Assembly (NCBI RefSeq): GCF_030408915.1
Contig: NZ_CP047654.1
Coordinates: 496,001 to 560,000 of the forward strand
From: Corynebacterium guangdongense
GTDB taxonomy: Bacteria > Actinomycetota > Actinomycetes > Mycobacteriales > Mycobacteriaceae
Direction of reading: 5' to 3'
Length of the DNA: 64,000 nucleotides
Within the stretch, counting starts at the first letter, position 1. The number at the start of each line of letters is the position of its first letter. Under the pieces are notes generated by a model that searched no databases, was not told the DNA's origin, and saw only the letters and a program-made list of their open reading frames with translations. The translations under genes were made by a program, and so were the position numbers. Positions 19,821 to 29,015 of this stretch are shown here, in pieces.

Positions 19821-20332
19821 CCAGTTTCCGATACTTCCTGCCCGAGCTGCTGCTCAACAGCACCGGAACCAAACGCAGCGAGGAGGTGGAGCACTCCCTG
19901 GCGGATACGCTGGACCAGATGACCATCGCGGTGGAGGCCGGCCTCGGCTTCGACGCCGCGATGGCGCGCGCGGCCCACAACGGGAAGGGCGCGCTGGCGC
20001 AGGAGCTCGCCCGCACCCTGCAGGACATCCAGATCGGCCGCTCGCGTCGACAAGCCTTCGAGGGCCTGGCGCAACGCACGACGGTGGTGGACCTGCGGCG
20101 CTTCGTCCGGGCGGTCATTCAGGCGGACCAGTACGGCATCTCCGTCGCGCAGGTGCTGCGCACGCAGGCCAACGAGATGCGGCTCAAGCGCCGGCAGCGG
20201 GCCGAGGCCAAGGCACAGCAGCTGCCCGTCAAGGTGCTGGCGCCGGTCATGCTGTGCATCCTGCCGGTGCTGTTCATCGTCATCATGGGGCCGGCCGTGA
20301 TGAGCATGGTGGAGGTGTTTTCCGAGCTGTGA
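19820..20332 (+). pseudogene. Truncated TadC-like type II secretion F protein
   Basis: The frame from 19820 reads SFRYFLPELLLNSTGTKRSEEVEHSL and continues through a complete C-terminal T2SSF domain (LDQMTIAVEAGLGFDAAMARAA ... MGPAVMSMVEVFSEL) with two terminal membrane helices. Normal TadC proteins are about 290-310 residues; here the first ~130 residues, including the N-terminal membrane segments, are missing. Homology starts exactly at the edge of the S10 terminator hairpin, and the only start codon is an internal GTG at 19886. This looks like a gene cut by a deletion or rearrangement. The remaining Tad genes (TadZ, TadA, TadB, Flp) are not in the window. Confidence 0.7.
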
Positions 20333-20964
20333 GCGTCCTCGTCACTGTCCTCGCGGCGGGGCTGGCCGCAGTCGCCGCCGAACTGCTCTCCGGCCAGCTC
20401 CGCACGTACATTCCGCAGCCGGCGGGGTGGGTGCGGTCGCGGCCCCACGTGCTGCTCGCGGCCCTGGCGGGCGCCGGCGCCGCCGTACTGGCCGAGGGCT
20501 GGGGCGAGCTGATCGCCTTCACCGCGGCCGCGGTGGGTGGTGCGCTGCTGGTCGTCATCGACCTGGCGGTGCACCGGCTGCCGGACCGCATCGTCGGGGC
20601 GACCCTGCTGGCGCTCTTGGGTGGACTGCTGGTCGCGGCCGCCGGGGGAGAAACCGGGTGGGAGCAGTGGGGCCGGGCCCTGCTGGCCGGAGCGGCCCTG
20701 TTCGGCGGGTACTTCCTGCTCGCCTGGATAGCGCCTGCGGGACTGGGCCTGGGCGACGTGAAATTCGCCGCGGTGATCGGCGTCTTCCTCGGCTGGTTCG
20801 GCTGGCAGCAGGTGGCGGCGGGGACGCTGCTCGCCTTCGCCTTCAACGCCGTCGTCGCCGTCGGGGTGCTGGTGAGCAGGCGCGGCGGACGCGGCACGGA
20901 CATCCCCTTCGGCCCCTGGATGGTCGCCGGGGCCGTGGCCGCGGTCATTCTCCTCGGCAGCTGA
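20329..20964 (+). CDS. Type IV prepilin peptidase (A24 family)
   Basis: A 211-residue membrane protease with about six hydrophobic segments. The two catalytic aspartates of GxGD peptidases are visible: D78 in VVIDLAVHRLPD and D143 in GLGLGDVKFA. It would process Flp- or TadE-type prepilins. The N-terminal methylase cysteine domain is absent, as in TadV/CpaA-type enzymes. The GTG start at 20329 overlaps the stop of the truncated tadC gene by four bases. With the pilus genes missing nearby, it may be an orphan or serve a locus elsewhere. Confidence 0.8.
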   Translation: MSVLVTVLAAGLAAVAAELLSGQLRTYIPQPAGWVRSRPHVLLAALAGAGAAVLAEGWGELIAFTAAAVGGALLVVIDLAVHRLPDRIVGATLLALLGGLLVAAAGGETGWEQWGRALLAGAALFGGYFLLAWIAPAGLGLGDVKFAAVIGVFLGWFGWQQVAAGTLLAFAFNAVVAVGVLVSRRGGRGTDIPFGPWMVAGAVAAVILLGS

Positions 20965-20988
20965 GCCACCCGCGGGGGCCCCGGAAAA

Positions 20989-21022
20989 CCCGAGGAGCCC
21001 TGGGCGCCATGGCTCCTCGGGG
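20989..21022. terminator. Bidirectional terminator
   Basis: Arms CCCGAGGAGCC (20989-20999) and GGCTCCTCGGGG (21011-21022), between the convergent prepilin peptidase and surface-protein genes. Confidence 0.6.
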
Positions 21023-21027
21023 TGGTC

Positions 21028-21870
21028 CTACGCCCGGCGGCGACGCAGTGCGAGCACCGCGGCGCCGAGGACGGACATCAGGGCCAGGGCCGCCAGGGCG
21101 CGCGGGAGGGTGTTGCTGCCGGTCTCGGCGGCCATGCCGCGCTGGGCGACGGCGACGTTCGGCGAGTTCTCCGGGGTGCTCCCGGGAATGGACTCCGTGT
21201 CTGCCTGGACCTCAGCGCCTGCCGGTACAACCCCGGCGTCCGCCCCGGCCCCGGCTCCGGCGGACTGCGCCGCGATGGCCTGCTCGGTGACCTCGGCGGC
21301 GTTGTTGTTCAGCATCTGCTCGGAGGCGGCCTTCTCCTCCTCGGAGGGGACGGCGCCGGCGCGGGACTGCTCGGTGACGTAGGTCTGGCCGTCCTGGTTG
21401 AGGTACCAGGCGGTGCCGCCGATGACCAGGGCCGCGGGCAGCAGGATGCCGGCCACGTCGGAGATGTTCGAGGAACCCGAGCTGCCGTCGGCTCCCTCGG
21501 AGCTGCGCAGCCGGTCACTCCGGAGCGAGTCACCCCCGAGCCCCTCGCCGCCGTTGGCCCGGTCCTCCTCGATGATCGCCGCGTTCGAGGCGATCTCCTC
21601 CTCGAGCTCGGGGGTGAGCTCGGCCTCGGCGTCGGCCTGCTCGGAGACCCAGCCGCCGGACTGGTGCCGGTAGTAGGTGGTGTCGTCGAGGGTGATGTAG
21701 ACGTCGGCCGTGGTGCCGGAGGAACCCTCGGCGCCGCTGCTGCGCCCCTGATCCGCGCCGGACTGCTGGACGTTGAGGTTGGTTGGTGCGGCGAGGGCGG
21801 CCGGGGCGGTGCCGAGGGCCAGGGCGCCGGAGACGGTCAGGGCGGTGAGGGTCAGGCGGTAACGCGTCAT
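21028..21870 (-). CDS. Secreted surface protein with C-terminal sorting-like signal
   Basis: A 280-residue protein. Residues 1-28 are a signal peptide ending at ALAAPTNL. The middle is acidic and rich in Gly, Ser and Glu, with one internal hydrophobic stretch (DVAGILLPAALVIGGTAWYL). The C-terminus has AAETGSNTLP, a hydrophobic segment (RALAALALMSVLGAAVLAL) and RRRR: the layout of a cell-wall sorting signal, where AAETG resembles the LAxTG motif used by class E sortases but lacks the leading Leu. The adjacent gene encodes a sortase, so this is its likely substrate. A good GAGGAG site precedes the ATG. Function otherwise unknown. Confidence 0.65.
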   Translation of the reverse strand: MTRYRLTLTALTVSGALALGTAPAALAAPTNLNVQQSGADQGRSSGAEGSSGTTADVYITLDDTTYYRHQSGGWVSEQADAEAELTPELEEEIASNAAIIEEDRANGGEGLGGDSLRSDRLRSSEGADGSSGSSNISDVAGILLPAALVIGGTAWYLNQDGQTYVTEQSRAGAVPSEEEKAASEQMLNNNAAEVTEQAIAAQSAGAGAGADAGVVPAGAEVQADTESIPGSTPENSPNVAVAQRGMAAETGSNTLPRALAALALMSVLGAAVLALRRRRA

Positions 21871-22117
21871 GATGTTCTCCTCGACTCGAAATGTTCGGGG
21901 CGTGGCATCTCGTGGGTGTCACGGAGGCAATATTCAACACTCTAATCACTTGAGTAACACTCCACCTGGGAAAACAGGGCGCCTGCGCCGCTTGCCCGCA
22001 ACGCTTCCTCCTCCCCGGCGCGCCGGCTGCCCACGTTTGTCCAGTACCCCGCGCCGGCGGGTGCAACCAGGGCCCGACCGGGCGCCGCCGGGCCCTCACC
22101 CCTGATCGGGGGAGGGC

Positions 22118-22924
22118 TTAAGCGCCGGGCTCGAAACCCGGATACGGGGGCGGGTAAGCGGGTTCGCCGTCCGCGCCAGCCTCAGCCCCGGCGGGGGATT
22201 CCTCGACCACGCCCAGGTACTGCCAGCCGACGACGGCGTTGCGCGCCGCGACGGCCAGGGGGTTGGCGGGCTGGATGCAGCTGATGGTCAGCAGCCGCCC
22301 CGGGGTCGCGGAGTCGCCCCACACCTCGGGGTCCTGGGCGAGCCCCTCCTTGGCGGGATCGTGCAGGTCGGTGGCCTCGTAGACCAGCCACCGCGCCCCG
22401 GAGGCCTCGGTGCGCAGGTAGAGCCGCTCGCCCAGGCTGACGGTGTGCCGGTCGTTGGCGCCGTCGTAGAGCTCGTCGAAGACGGCGCTGAGGCCGGCCC
22501 CGGTGTGCCCGGCGACGACGACGAGATCCGCCGCGTCGGAGGCGGGCAGGGAATAGGGGCGGTCCGCGGCGGTGTAGGTGCAGGCCCGGCTCAGCGAGGC
22601 CGGATCGATCGCCCCGTCCCGCACCCGGCAGGGGCCCTCCTCGAAGGCGGCGACCAGCTCGATCGAGGGAATCCACATCTCCACCGCCGGACTGGCGGCG
22701 ACCTGCGCGGCCGCGTCGACGGCGCTCCGCTCGGGGCGGAGATTCTCCGGCGGGGCGGGGGCGGGCTGCATGCCGAGCAGAATCAGGGCGGTGAGGACGA
22801 CGCCGATGAGCGCCCGCAGCGGGAGGCTCGTCCAGAGCAGCCGCCCCGCGCGCCCGAACACGGAGGACGCAGGGGGCGACCCGCTGCGCCGCCCCCTGCG
22901 CTCTCGCGCCGTGCGTGTGTCCAC
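22118..22924 (-). CDS. Class E/F-like sortase
   Basis: A 268-residue protein with one N-terminal membrane anchor (residues about 36-51) and an extracellular catalytic domain. The triad is visible: H140 in VVVAGHTGAG, C216 in LLTISCIQ and R228 in VAARNAVV. Sortases link secreted proteins to peptidoglycan. The start is GTG at 22924 with GGGGAG seven bases upstream. The C-terminal 25 residues are Pro/Gly/Glu-rich. It lies directly upstream of a candidate substrate on the same strand. Confidence 0.75.
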   Translation of the reverse strand: MDTRTARERRGRRSGSPPASSVFGRAGRLLWTSLPLRALIGVVLTALILLGMQPAPAPPENLRPERSAVDAAAQVAASPAVEMWIPSIELVAAFEEGPCRVRDGAIDPASLSRACTYTAADRPYSLPASDAADLVVVAGHTGAGLSAVFDELYDGANDRHTVSLGERLYLRTEASGARWLVYEATDLHDPAKEGLAQDPEVWGDSATPGRLLTISCIQPANPLAVAARNAVVGWQYLGVVEESPAGAEAGADGEPAYPPPYPGFEPGA

Positions 22925-22980
22925 GAGTGCACTCCCCGGGCCGATGAATCACAGGACTGTCCTCCCAGTATAAGACCCGC

Positions 22981-24579
22981 TTATCGACGCCCGTAGGCCA
23001 GCGAGGCCGCCTCGCGGAACTGTGCGTGGCGCTCGCGGACCTCGAGCAGCGGCCGCTCGACGTGCCGGGCGGACTCCTCGGCGACGTGTCGGCGGACCCC
23101 GCGGCGGGTGCGCCGCTTCACGCTGGCCCCGATGAGGCCGCCGAAGACCCCGGTGACCATGCCCAGGACGAGGCCCAGCAGGAGCCCGCCGAGGATGAGC
23201 AGCGTCGGGATCGGCCAGCCGTGGGTCTCGGGGATGATGTCGTCGCCGAGCAGGGGGGCGAGCGCGCCCGGCAGGAAGGCGGCGACCAGGTACCAGCCCA
23301 CGCCGACCAGCGCCCCGAGCAGCGCCAGCCACTGGATCACGGTGACCACGGACCAGGCCCGGGAGGGCTCGGCGGGCAGGGTCGTGCGGGCGACGGCGCG
23401 GTCGAGCAGCTCCGGGACCTCGACGGCGACGGCCTCGGCCCGCTCGCTGAGCACCTCGCCCCACGCGGGCGGCAGGTCGGAGCCGAGGCGTTCGGCGTAG
23501 GTGCGCACGGCCTTGTTGGCCACGGCGGTGGCCGAGGCGCTGATCGCCGGGCGGGAGGAGTGGTGCACCCCGGTCTCGTCGGCGGCCTCGGTCAGGCCGA
23601 GGCGGCGCAGGGGATCGGCGCGGAGCCGGCCGATCCAGGAGGTCAGCAGCCACCCGGTGCGCCGGCCCAGGCGGCGTCGATAGGCGGCGGCGGTGACCTC
23701 GGCGACGCCCTCGGCGCCGGCGGCCCGGGCCAGCGCCTCGTCGAGCTGCTTCTTCGCGTCCCTCGGGGCGTCCCGCGTGGCCGGCGCGTCGAGGAGATCC
23801 GCGGTGACCGCCTCGATGTCGGCCTCGATGCGGGCCTGCGCGGCCTGTCGGCCGGCGGCGACCTTCGAGATCGCGCCCCGCAGCGCCTCGATCCCGGCGC
23901 CGGTGGCAGCTGAGGTCGCCACGACCTTGACCCCGCTCAGCCCGTCGTCGTGGAGCAGCTGGCCGAGGTGATGGGTGACGTCTACGACCTCCTCCGGGGC
24001 GAGCCGGTCGGACTTGTTGAGTACGGCCAGCGTGACCGCGGCATGGCGCGCGTGCGGGCGGATGAACTCGTCGTGGATGACGGCGTCAGCGTACTTCTCC
24101 GGGTCGGTGACCCACACCAGGACGTCGACCTGGCCGGCGAGCTTTTCCGCGATGACGCGGTTGGCGGCCTCGACGGAGTCGAAGTCGGGCAGGTCGAGCA
24201 GGATGAGCGGGCCGGCCTTGGGGGAGAAGTCGCCCTCGCGGGGGCGGCGATCCTCGACGCCGAGCCAGTCCAGCAGGGCGGCGGAACCGTCCGGGTGCCA
24301 GACCGCGGCCAGGGGAGAGGAGGTCGTCGGACGCCGGGCGGCGGCCAGACCCAGGTCCTCGCCGACGACGGCGTTGAACAGGGAGGTCTTGCCGGAGCCG
24401 GTGGCGCCGAAGAAGCCGACGACGGTGTGGGTGTCGGAGAGCTCGCGGCGCTCGGTGGCGGAGGCGGCTACGCGGCGCAGCTCGGCGAGCCGGTGCCCGG
24501 GCAGGATCCCCTCGGCCAGATCGGCGGCGGCGGCCAGGGCCTCGAGGCGTTCGGGGAGGGTGGCTTTGCGCAGTCGCAT
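22981..24579 (-). CDS. Dynamin-like GTPase, second of a pair (DynB-like)
   Basis: A 532-residue protein with a GTPase domain at residues about 50-240: G1 FFGATGSGKTSLFN, G3 DLPDFDSV, G4 LNKSDRL. A helical middle part follows, then two membrane hairpins (VIQWLALLGALVGVGWYLVAAF and LLILGGLLLGLVLGMVTGVFGG) and a basic tail. It resembles the DynA/DynB-type membrane-remodelling GTPase pairs of actinobacteria; that comparison is from memory. The ATG at 24579 shares its A with the stop of the upstream GTPase gene (TGATG), so translation is coupled. Confidence 0.7.
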   Translation of the reverse strand: MRLRKATLPERLEALAAAADLAEGILPGHRLAELRRVAASATERRELSDTHTVVGFFGATGSGKTSLFNAVVGEDLGLAAARRPTTSSPLAAVWHPDGSAALLDWLGVEDRRPREGDFSPKAGPLILLDLPDFDSVEAANRVIAEKLAGQVDVLVWVTDPEKYADAVIHDEFIRPHARHAAVTLAVLNKSDRLAPEEVVDVTHHLGQLLHDDGLSGVKVVATSAATGAGIEALRGAISKVAAGRQAAQARIEADIEAVTADLLDAPATRDAPRDAKKQLDEALARAAGAEGVAEVTAAAYRRRLGRRTGWLLTSWIGRLRADPLRRLGLTEAADETGVHHSSRPAISASATAVANKAVRTYAERLGSDLPPAWGEVLSERAEAVAVEVPELLDRAVARTTLPAEPSRAWSVVTVIQWLALLGALVGVGWYLVAAFLPGALAPLLGDDIIPETHGWPIPTLLILGGLLLGLVLGMVTGVFGGLIGASVKRRTRRGVRRHVAEESARHVERPLLEVRERHAQFREAASLAYGRR

Positions 24580-26276
24580 CACTGGCCCGCCTTCCGGTTG
24601 GCATGCTCGAGGGCGGCGGTGGTGGCGTCGCGCAGCTCGACGGAACCGGCGCCGGCGAGGAGCCCGCCGGTGATCTGCTCGTAGCGCTCCGCCTCCCCGG
24701 CGAGGAAGGCGTCGAGGCGGACGGACAGGTCTTCGCGGGCGCGGGCGGCCATGCGACGGACGTTGTCCTCGCCGAAGACCGTCTCGAGCAGGCGCTGGGC
24801 GATGACCGCCGAGCCGCCGGCGATGGCCAGTTCGCCGCCGGTCAGCCCCGCGGTGGAGGCGAAGACGACGAGCATGAGCGCCACCGTCAGGACGTTGAGG
24901 CCCAGGGACATGAGGCGGGCGCGCTGGCGTTTGTCGCCGGCGGTCTCCTGGATGGTGCTCACCAGGTTCGCCTGCCAGGCGCGGATGAGCGCGGCGGCCT
25001 CCTCGGAGGCGTGGGCGCCGGCGCGGGCCAGTGAGGGATCAGCGGCCCCGCGCAGGGTGGGGGCCAGGGAGCCGAGGGACTGCCAGGAGCGGGCGGCGGC
25101 CGTGTCGGCGGCGTCGACGATGACGGCGTGGAGGCCGGATTCGATCTCCTCCTTGACCTCCTCGGCCGGTTCCGGCCGGCCGCGCAGGGCGTTGCCGATC
25201 CGGTCGAGCGTCCGGGAGAACCAACTCTCGATGCTGCGCATGACGTCCGAGGTGCCGACGACGTCCTGCCAGCGCTGCAGGACTTCCGTGCGCAGGAGGT
25301 TGCCGTCGCTGGTGGCGTCGATGACGGCCTCGTGGGCGGCGGCGTAGTGCTCGTCCACGGCGGCCTGGATCTGGCCGGCCAGCTCCTCGTCCCGGGCGCG
25401 GGCCAACGCCAGGGCGTCGATGCGCGACGTCAGCGTGGTCAGCGCCCCGACCAGGGTGCGCCCAGCCACCTGGCGGCGGGCGGCCGTGTCCCGGGCCAGG
25501 TGCTGCAGATGATCGCGCAGCCCGGCGACCATCGCCGGGGGAAGTTCCCCGTCGATGTGTCCGGCGTCGGGGACGAGGAAGAGTTCGGCGTCGGCAAGCC
25601 CCTGCTCCGCCATCATGCGGCGCAGGTCCTCGGGGACGGTCGCGGCGGCGTCGTCGTCGACGCGGTTGAGGACGACGACCACGGCCAGGTCGCGGGCGGC
25701 GGCGTCCCCGAGGAAATTCCACACCACCTGGTCCGCGTAGCGCGAGGGCGTGGTCACGAACATCCACAGGTCGGCGGCGGCGAGCAGCTGGCTGGAGAGT
25801 TCGCGGTTGGCCTCGGCGACGGAATCGAAGTCGGGGGCGTCGAGAAGCGCCAGGCCCGGGGTGAGGTTTTCCGAGGTCGCCAGGCGCAGGGAGCTTGTCG
25901 ACGTCGGATCCCCGGCCGGGCCCCGCTCCCGGGACAACTCCGGCAGGATGCGGGTGGAGGCGAACCAGGGCAGGTCGTCCGGGTGGGCGACGAGGACCGG
26001 CTGGCGGGTGGTCGGGCGGATGACGCCGGGCGTGGTGATCGCCTCGCCGATCAGCGCGTTGACCAGCGTGGACTTACCCGAGCCGGTGGAGCCGCCGGTC
26101 ACCGCCAGCAGGGGCGCATCGAGGTTGGCGAGCCGGGGGAGGATGTAGTCGTCGAGCTGGCGCACGACGGCGACGCGTTCCCTGGCGGCGACGGCGTCGG
26201 TCGGGAACGACAGGTCTGCGACGGTGGTGCGCAGGGTGTCGAGGGGATCGGGAATCGCGACGGTCACCCTCCCCAT
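24579..26276 (-). CDS. Dynamin-like GTPase, first of a pair (DynA-like)
   Basis: A 565-residue protein. GTPase motifs are G1 VTGGSTGSGKSTLVN, G3 DAPDFDSV and G4 LNRVDDD. A long helical region follows, then a hydrophobic pair (LGLNVLTVALMLVVFASTAG, ELAIAGGSAVIAQRLLE) and a C-terminal helical tail. The start at 26276 gives MGRVTVAIPDP; a GTG at 26267 is also possible, while a longer frame to 26471 runs into the nirB promoter region and is rejected. It is divergent from nirB. The paired layout suggests hetero-oligomeric membrane remodelling, but the process is unknown. Confidence 0.7.
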   Translation of the reverse strand: MGRVTVAIPDPLDTLRTTVADLSFPTDAVAARERVAVVRQLDDYILPRLANLDAPLLAVTGGSTGSGKSTLVNALIGEAITTPGVIRPTTRQPVLVAHPDDLPWFASTRILPELSRERGPAGDPTSTSSLRLATSENLTPGLALLDAPDFDSVAEANRELSSQLLAAADLWMFVTTPSRYADQVVWNFLGDAAARDLAVVVVLNRVDDDAAATVPEDLRRMMAEQGLADAELFLVPDAGHIDGELPPAMVAGLRDHLQHLARDTAARRQVAGRTLVGALTTLTSRIDALALARARDEELAGQIQAAVDEHYAAAHEAVIDATSDGNLLRTEVLQRWQDVVGTSDVMRSIESWFSRTLDRIGNALRGRPEPAEEVKEEIESGLHAVIVDAADTAAARSWQSLGSLAPTLRGAADPSLARAGAHASEEAAALIRAWQANLVSTIQETAGDKRQRARLMSLGLNVLTVALMLVVFASTAGLTGGELAIAGGSAVIAQRLLETVFGEDNVRRMAARAREDLSVRLDAFLAGEAERYEQITGGLLAGAGSVELRDATTAALEHANRKAGQ

Positions 26277-26377
26277 TGTGGCAGAAGGGCCATGGGCCTG
26301 ACGACGGTTGGCGTTGAGGTGTCTGTGCGTGAGTTCACAATTGGTTGTGCGGTGGCGGCCCGGCCACTCATTTAGTA

Positions 26378-26388
26378 TGGTAATACCA
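26378..26388. promoter_or_regulatory. Palindrome upstream of nirB
   Basis: TGGTAATACCA, an 11-base dyad with a single central base, about 82 bases before the nirB ATG in an AT-rich stretch between divergent genes. It could be an operator or overlap a promoter. Confidence 0.3.
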
Positions 26389-26469
26389 GAGGTTATTCGG
26401 GCGCCGGTCCGTGAACGCGGTAGCGCCTGACGCTGTTCATCGCGATCCCCCGAGAGAAGGAATCTCACC

Positions 26470-29004
26470 ATGACTGACCAGGCGATTCACGCCGGCACCC
26501 TCGTCATCGGCTTCGGCATGGTCGGCCACCGCTTCGCACAGGAATACTCCCAGCTGCGCCCGGACACGCCGATCACCGTCATCAACCGGGAAACCGGGGA
26601 CTACGCCTACGACCGCGTCCAGCTCTCCAGCTACGTCGGCACCTGGAACCGCGCGGATCTCCACCTCGACCGCCTGCCCGCCAACGTCACGGTCGTGCCC
26701 GGCCGTGCCGTCTCCGTCAAACCGGAGACGAGGGAGGTCGTCCTCGAGGACGGCCGGGTCTTCTCCTACGACGAACTGGTCATGGCGACCGGCTCGCGCC
26801 CCTTCATCCCGCGCCTGCCCGGCAACAAGCTCCCGCAGGTGCACGTCTACCGCACCCTCGACGACATGGACGGCATCCGCTCGGCGATTGAGGGCGTCGT
26901 CGCCCGCCACGGCGACGTCACCGCCACCGTCATCGGCGGCGGCCTGCTGGGCCTAGAAGCCGCCAACGCCGTCCAGCACATGGGCGCCAAGACCCACGTC
27001 GTCGAGATGGCCCCGCGCCTGATGCCGCTGCAGGTCGACGACGCCGGCGGCGAAGTCCTCTCCGCGGCCATCCGCGAACTCGGCGTCGAGGTCCACGTCG
27101 GGGCGGCCTCCCGGGAGATCCGAGAGTCCGACGACCGCGTCGGCGGCGTGGTCCTCGACCTCGGCGAGCAGGGTGAGATCGAGACCGACCTGGTCATCTT
27201 CTCCGCCGGTATCCGCCCCCGCGACTCCCTCGGCCCAGACACCGGCCTGGAACTCGGCCCCCGCGGCGGCTTCGCCGTGGATCGCCAGTGCCGCACCTCC
27301 ATCGACGGCATCTCCGCCATCGGCGAGTGCGCCGCCGTCGACGGCGCCACCTACGGACTGGTCGCGCCGGGCAACACGATGGCCGAGATCGTCGCCCGGC
27401 GCCTCGCCGGCGAACCGGGACCGGACTTCGAGGACCCGGATCTGTCCACCAAGCTCAAGCTGATGGGGGTCGACGTCGCCTCCTTCGGCGACGCATTCTC
27501 CCAGGAGGAGGGCCGCAAAGAACTGCACATCCAGGACCCGATCTCCGGCGTCTACAAGAAGCTCATCCTCGACGCCGAAGGCAAGCGCCTGCTCGGCGGC
27601 ATCCTCGTCGGCGAGGCCGGCAACTACTCGATGCTGCGGCCCATGGTCGGCTCCGAACTACCCGGCGACCCGGTCAGCCTCATCGCCCCGGAGTCCGGCG
27701 CCGGCGCCTCGGCCATCGGCGTGGACGCCCTGCCGGACCAGGCGCAGATCTGCTCCTGCAACAACGTCTCCAAGGGCGACGTCCGTGCCGCCATCGGCCA
27801 GGGCTGCCACTCCGTCGAGACCCTGATGGGCGCCACCCGGGCCGGCACCTCCTGCGGTTCCTGCATCCCGCTGCTCAAGTCCATCCTCGAGGGCGAGGGA
27901 ATCGAGCAGTCCACGGCCGTCTGCGCCCACTTCTCCCAGTCCCGCGCCGAACTCTTCGAGATCGCCCAGGCCACGGGCATCAACGACTTCCCGGCCTTCA
28001 TCGGGCGATTCGGCCGCGGCGGAGGTTGCGAGGTGTGCAAGCCGACGCTGGCCTCCATCTTCGCCTCCCTGCACACCGAGGACCACGTCCTCGAGGGCGA
28101 GCGCGCCGGGCTCCAGGACACCAACGACCGCATGCTCGGCAACATGCAGAAGAACGGCACCTACTCCGTCATCCCGCGCATGCCCGCCGGCAACGTCACC
28201 GGCGAGCAGCTCATCGAGATCGGCCGGATCGCCGAGGACTACGACCTCTACACCAAGGTCACCGGCGCCCAGCGCCTCGCCCTCTTCGGCGCCCGCGTCG
28301 AGGACCTGCCCGACATCTGGCGCCGCCTCATCGACGTCGGCATGGAGTCCGGCCAGGCCTACGGCAAGTCCCTGCGCGCGGTGAAGTCCTGCGTCGGCAC
28401 CGACTGGTGCCGCTACGGCCAGCAGGACTCCGTCGCCATGGCCGTGCGCCTGGAAACGCGCTACCGCGGCCTGCGCTCCCCGCACAAGTTCAAGATGGGC
28501 GTGTCCGGCTGCGCCCGCGAATGCGCGGAGGCCCGCGGCAAGGACGTCGGCGTCATCGCCACCGAGAACGGCTGGAACCTCTACGTCGGCGGCAACGGCG
28601 GCGCCACCCCGCGCCACGCCGAACTGCTGGTCGGCGACCTCGACGACGAGACCCTCATCCGCTACATCGACCGCTACCTGGGCTTCTACATCCGCACCGC
28701 CGACCGCCTCCAGCGCACCGCCGCCTGGCAGGAGTCCGTCGACGGCGGCCTCGACCACATCCGCGACGTCGTCGTCGAGGACTCTCTCGGCATCGGCCGG
28801 GACCTCGAGGAGTTCATGGCCCGGCACGTCACCCACTACAGCGACGAGTGGAAGGCCACCCTCGAGGACCCGGAGAAGGTCTCCCGCTTCGTCTCCTTCA
28901 TCAACGCCCCGGACACCCCGGACCCCACGGTGCAGTTCGAGAAGCACCCGCAGGGCGGGCGACGGGTGCCGCTGATGATGCCGACCGTCAACGCCGCGAA
29001 ATAG
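26470..29004 (+). CDS. nirB: Nitrite reductase (NADH) large subunit
   Basis: An 844-residue assimilatory-type siroheme nitrite reductase that reduces nitrite to ammonium with NAD(P)H. The order of domains is normal: pyridine nucleotide-disulfide oxidoreductase with FAD (residues 1-310, VIGGGLLGLEAAN), a BFD-like [2Fe-2S] domain (ICSCNNVSKG ... GTSCGSC, about 425-475), then the ferredoxin-like and siroheme/[4Fe-4S] domains with CVGTDWC and CARECAEA supplying the four cysteines. Length matches E. coli NirB. A good AGAAGG site precedes the ATG. nirD follows 11 bases later. Confidence 0.95.
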   Translation: MTDQAIHAGTLVIGFGMVGHRFAQEYSQLRPDTPITVINRETGDYAYDRVQLSSYVGTWNRADLHLDRLPANVTVVPGRAVSVKPETREVVLEDGRVFSYDELVMATGSRPFIPRLPGNKLPQVHVYRTLDDMDGIRSAIEGVVARHGDVTATVIGGGLLGLEAANAVQHMGAKTHVVEMAPRLMPLQVDDAGGEVLSAAIRELGVEVHVGAASREIRESDDRVGGVVLDLGEQGEIETDLVIFSAGIRPRDSLGPDTGLELGPRGGFAVDRQCRTSIDGISAIGECAAVDGATYGLVAPGNTMAEIVARRLAGEPGPDFEDPDLSTKLKLMGVDVASFGDAFSQEEGRKELHIQDPISGVYKKLILDAEGKRLLGGILVGEAGNYSMLRPMVGSELPGDPVSLIAPESGAGASAIGVDALPDQAQICSCNNVSKGDVRAAIGQGCHSVETLMGATRAGTSCGSCIPLLKSILEGEGIEQSTAVCAHFSQSRAELFEIAQATGINDFPAFIGRFGRGGGCEVCKPTLASIFASLHTEDHVLEGERAGLQDTNDRMLGNMQKNGTYSVIPRMPAGNVTGEQLIEIGRIAEDYDLYTKVTGAQRLALFGARVEDLPDIWRRLIDVGMESGQAYGKSLRAVKSCVGTDWCRYGQQDSVAMAVRLETRYRGLRSPHKFKMGVSGCARECAEARGKDVGVIATENGWNLYVGGNGGATPRHAELLVGDLDDETLIRYIDRYLGFYIRTADRLQRTAAWQESVDGGLDHIRDVVVEDSLGIGRDLEEFMARHVTHYSDEWKATLEDPEKVSRFVSFINAPDTPDPTVQFEKHPQGGRRVPLMMPTVNAAK

Positions 29005-29015
29005 GGAGTCACAAA

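Noticed and set aside
27288-29015. A long plus-strand frame overlapping nirB
   Set aside because: Only its last 110 codons (nirD) are real; the rest is an Arg/Pro/His-rich shadow of nirB.
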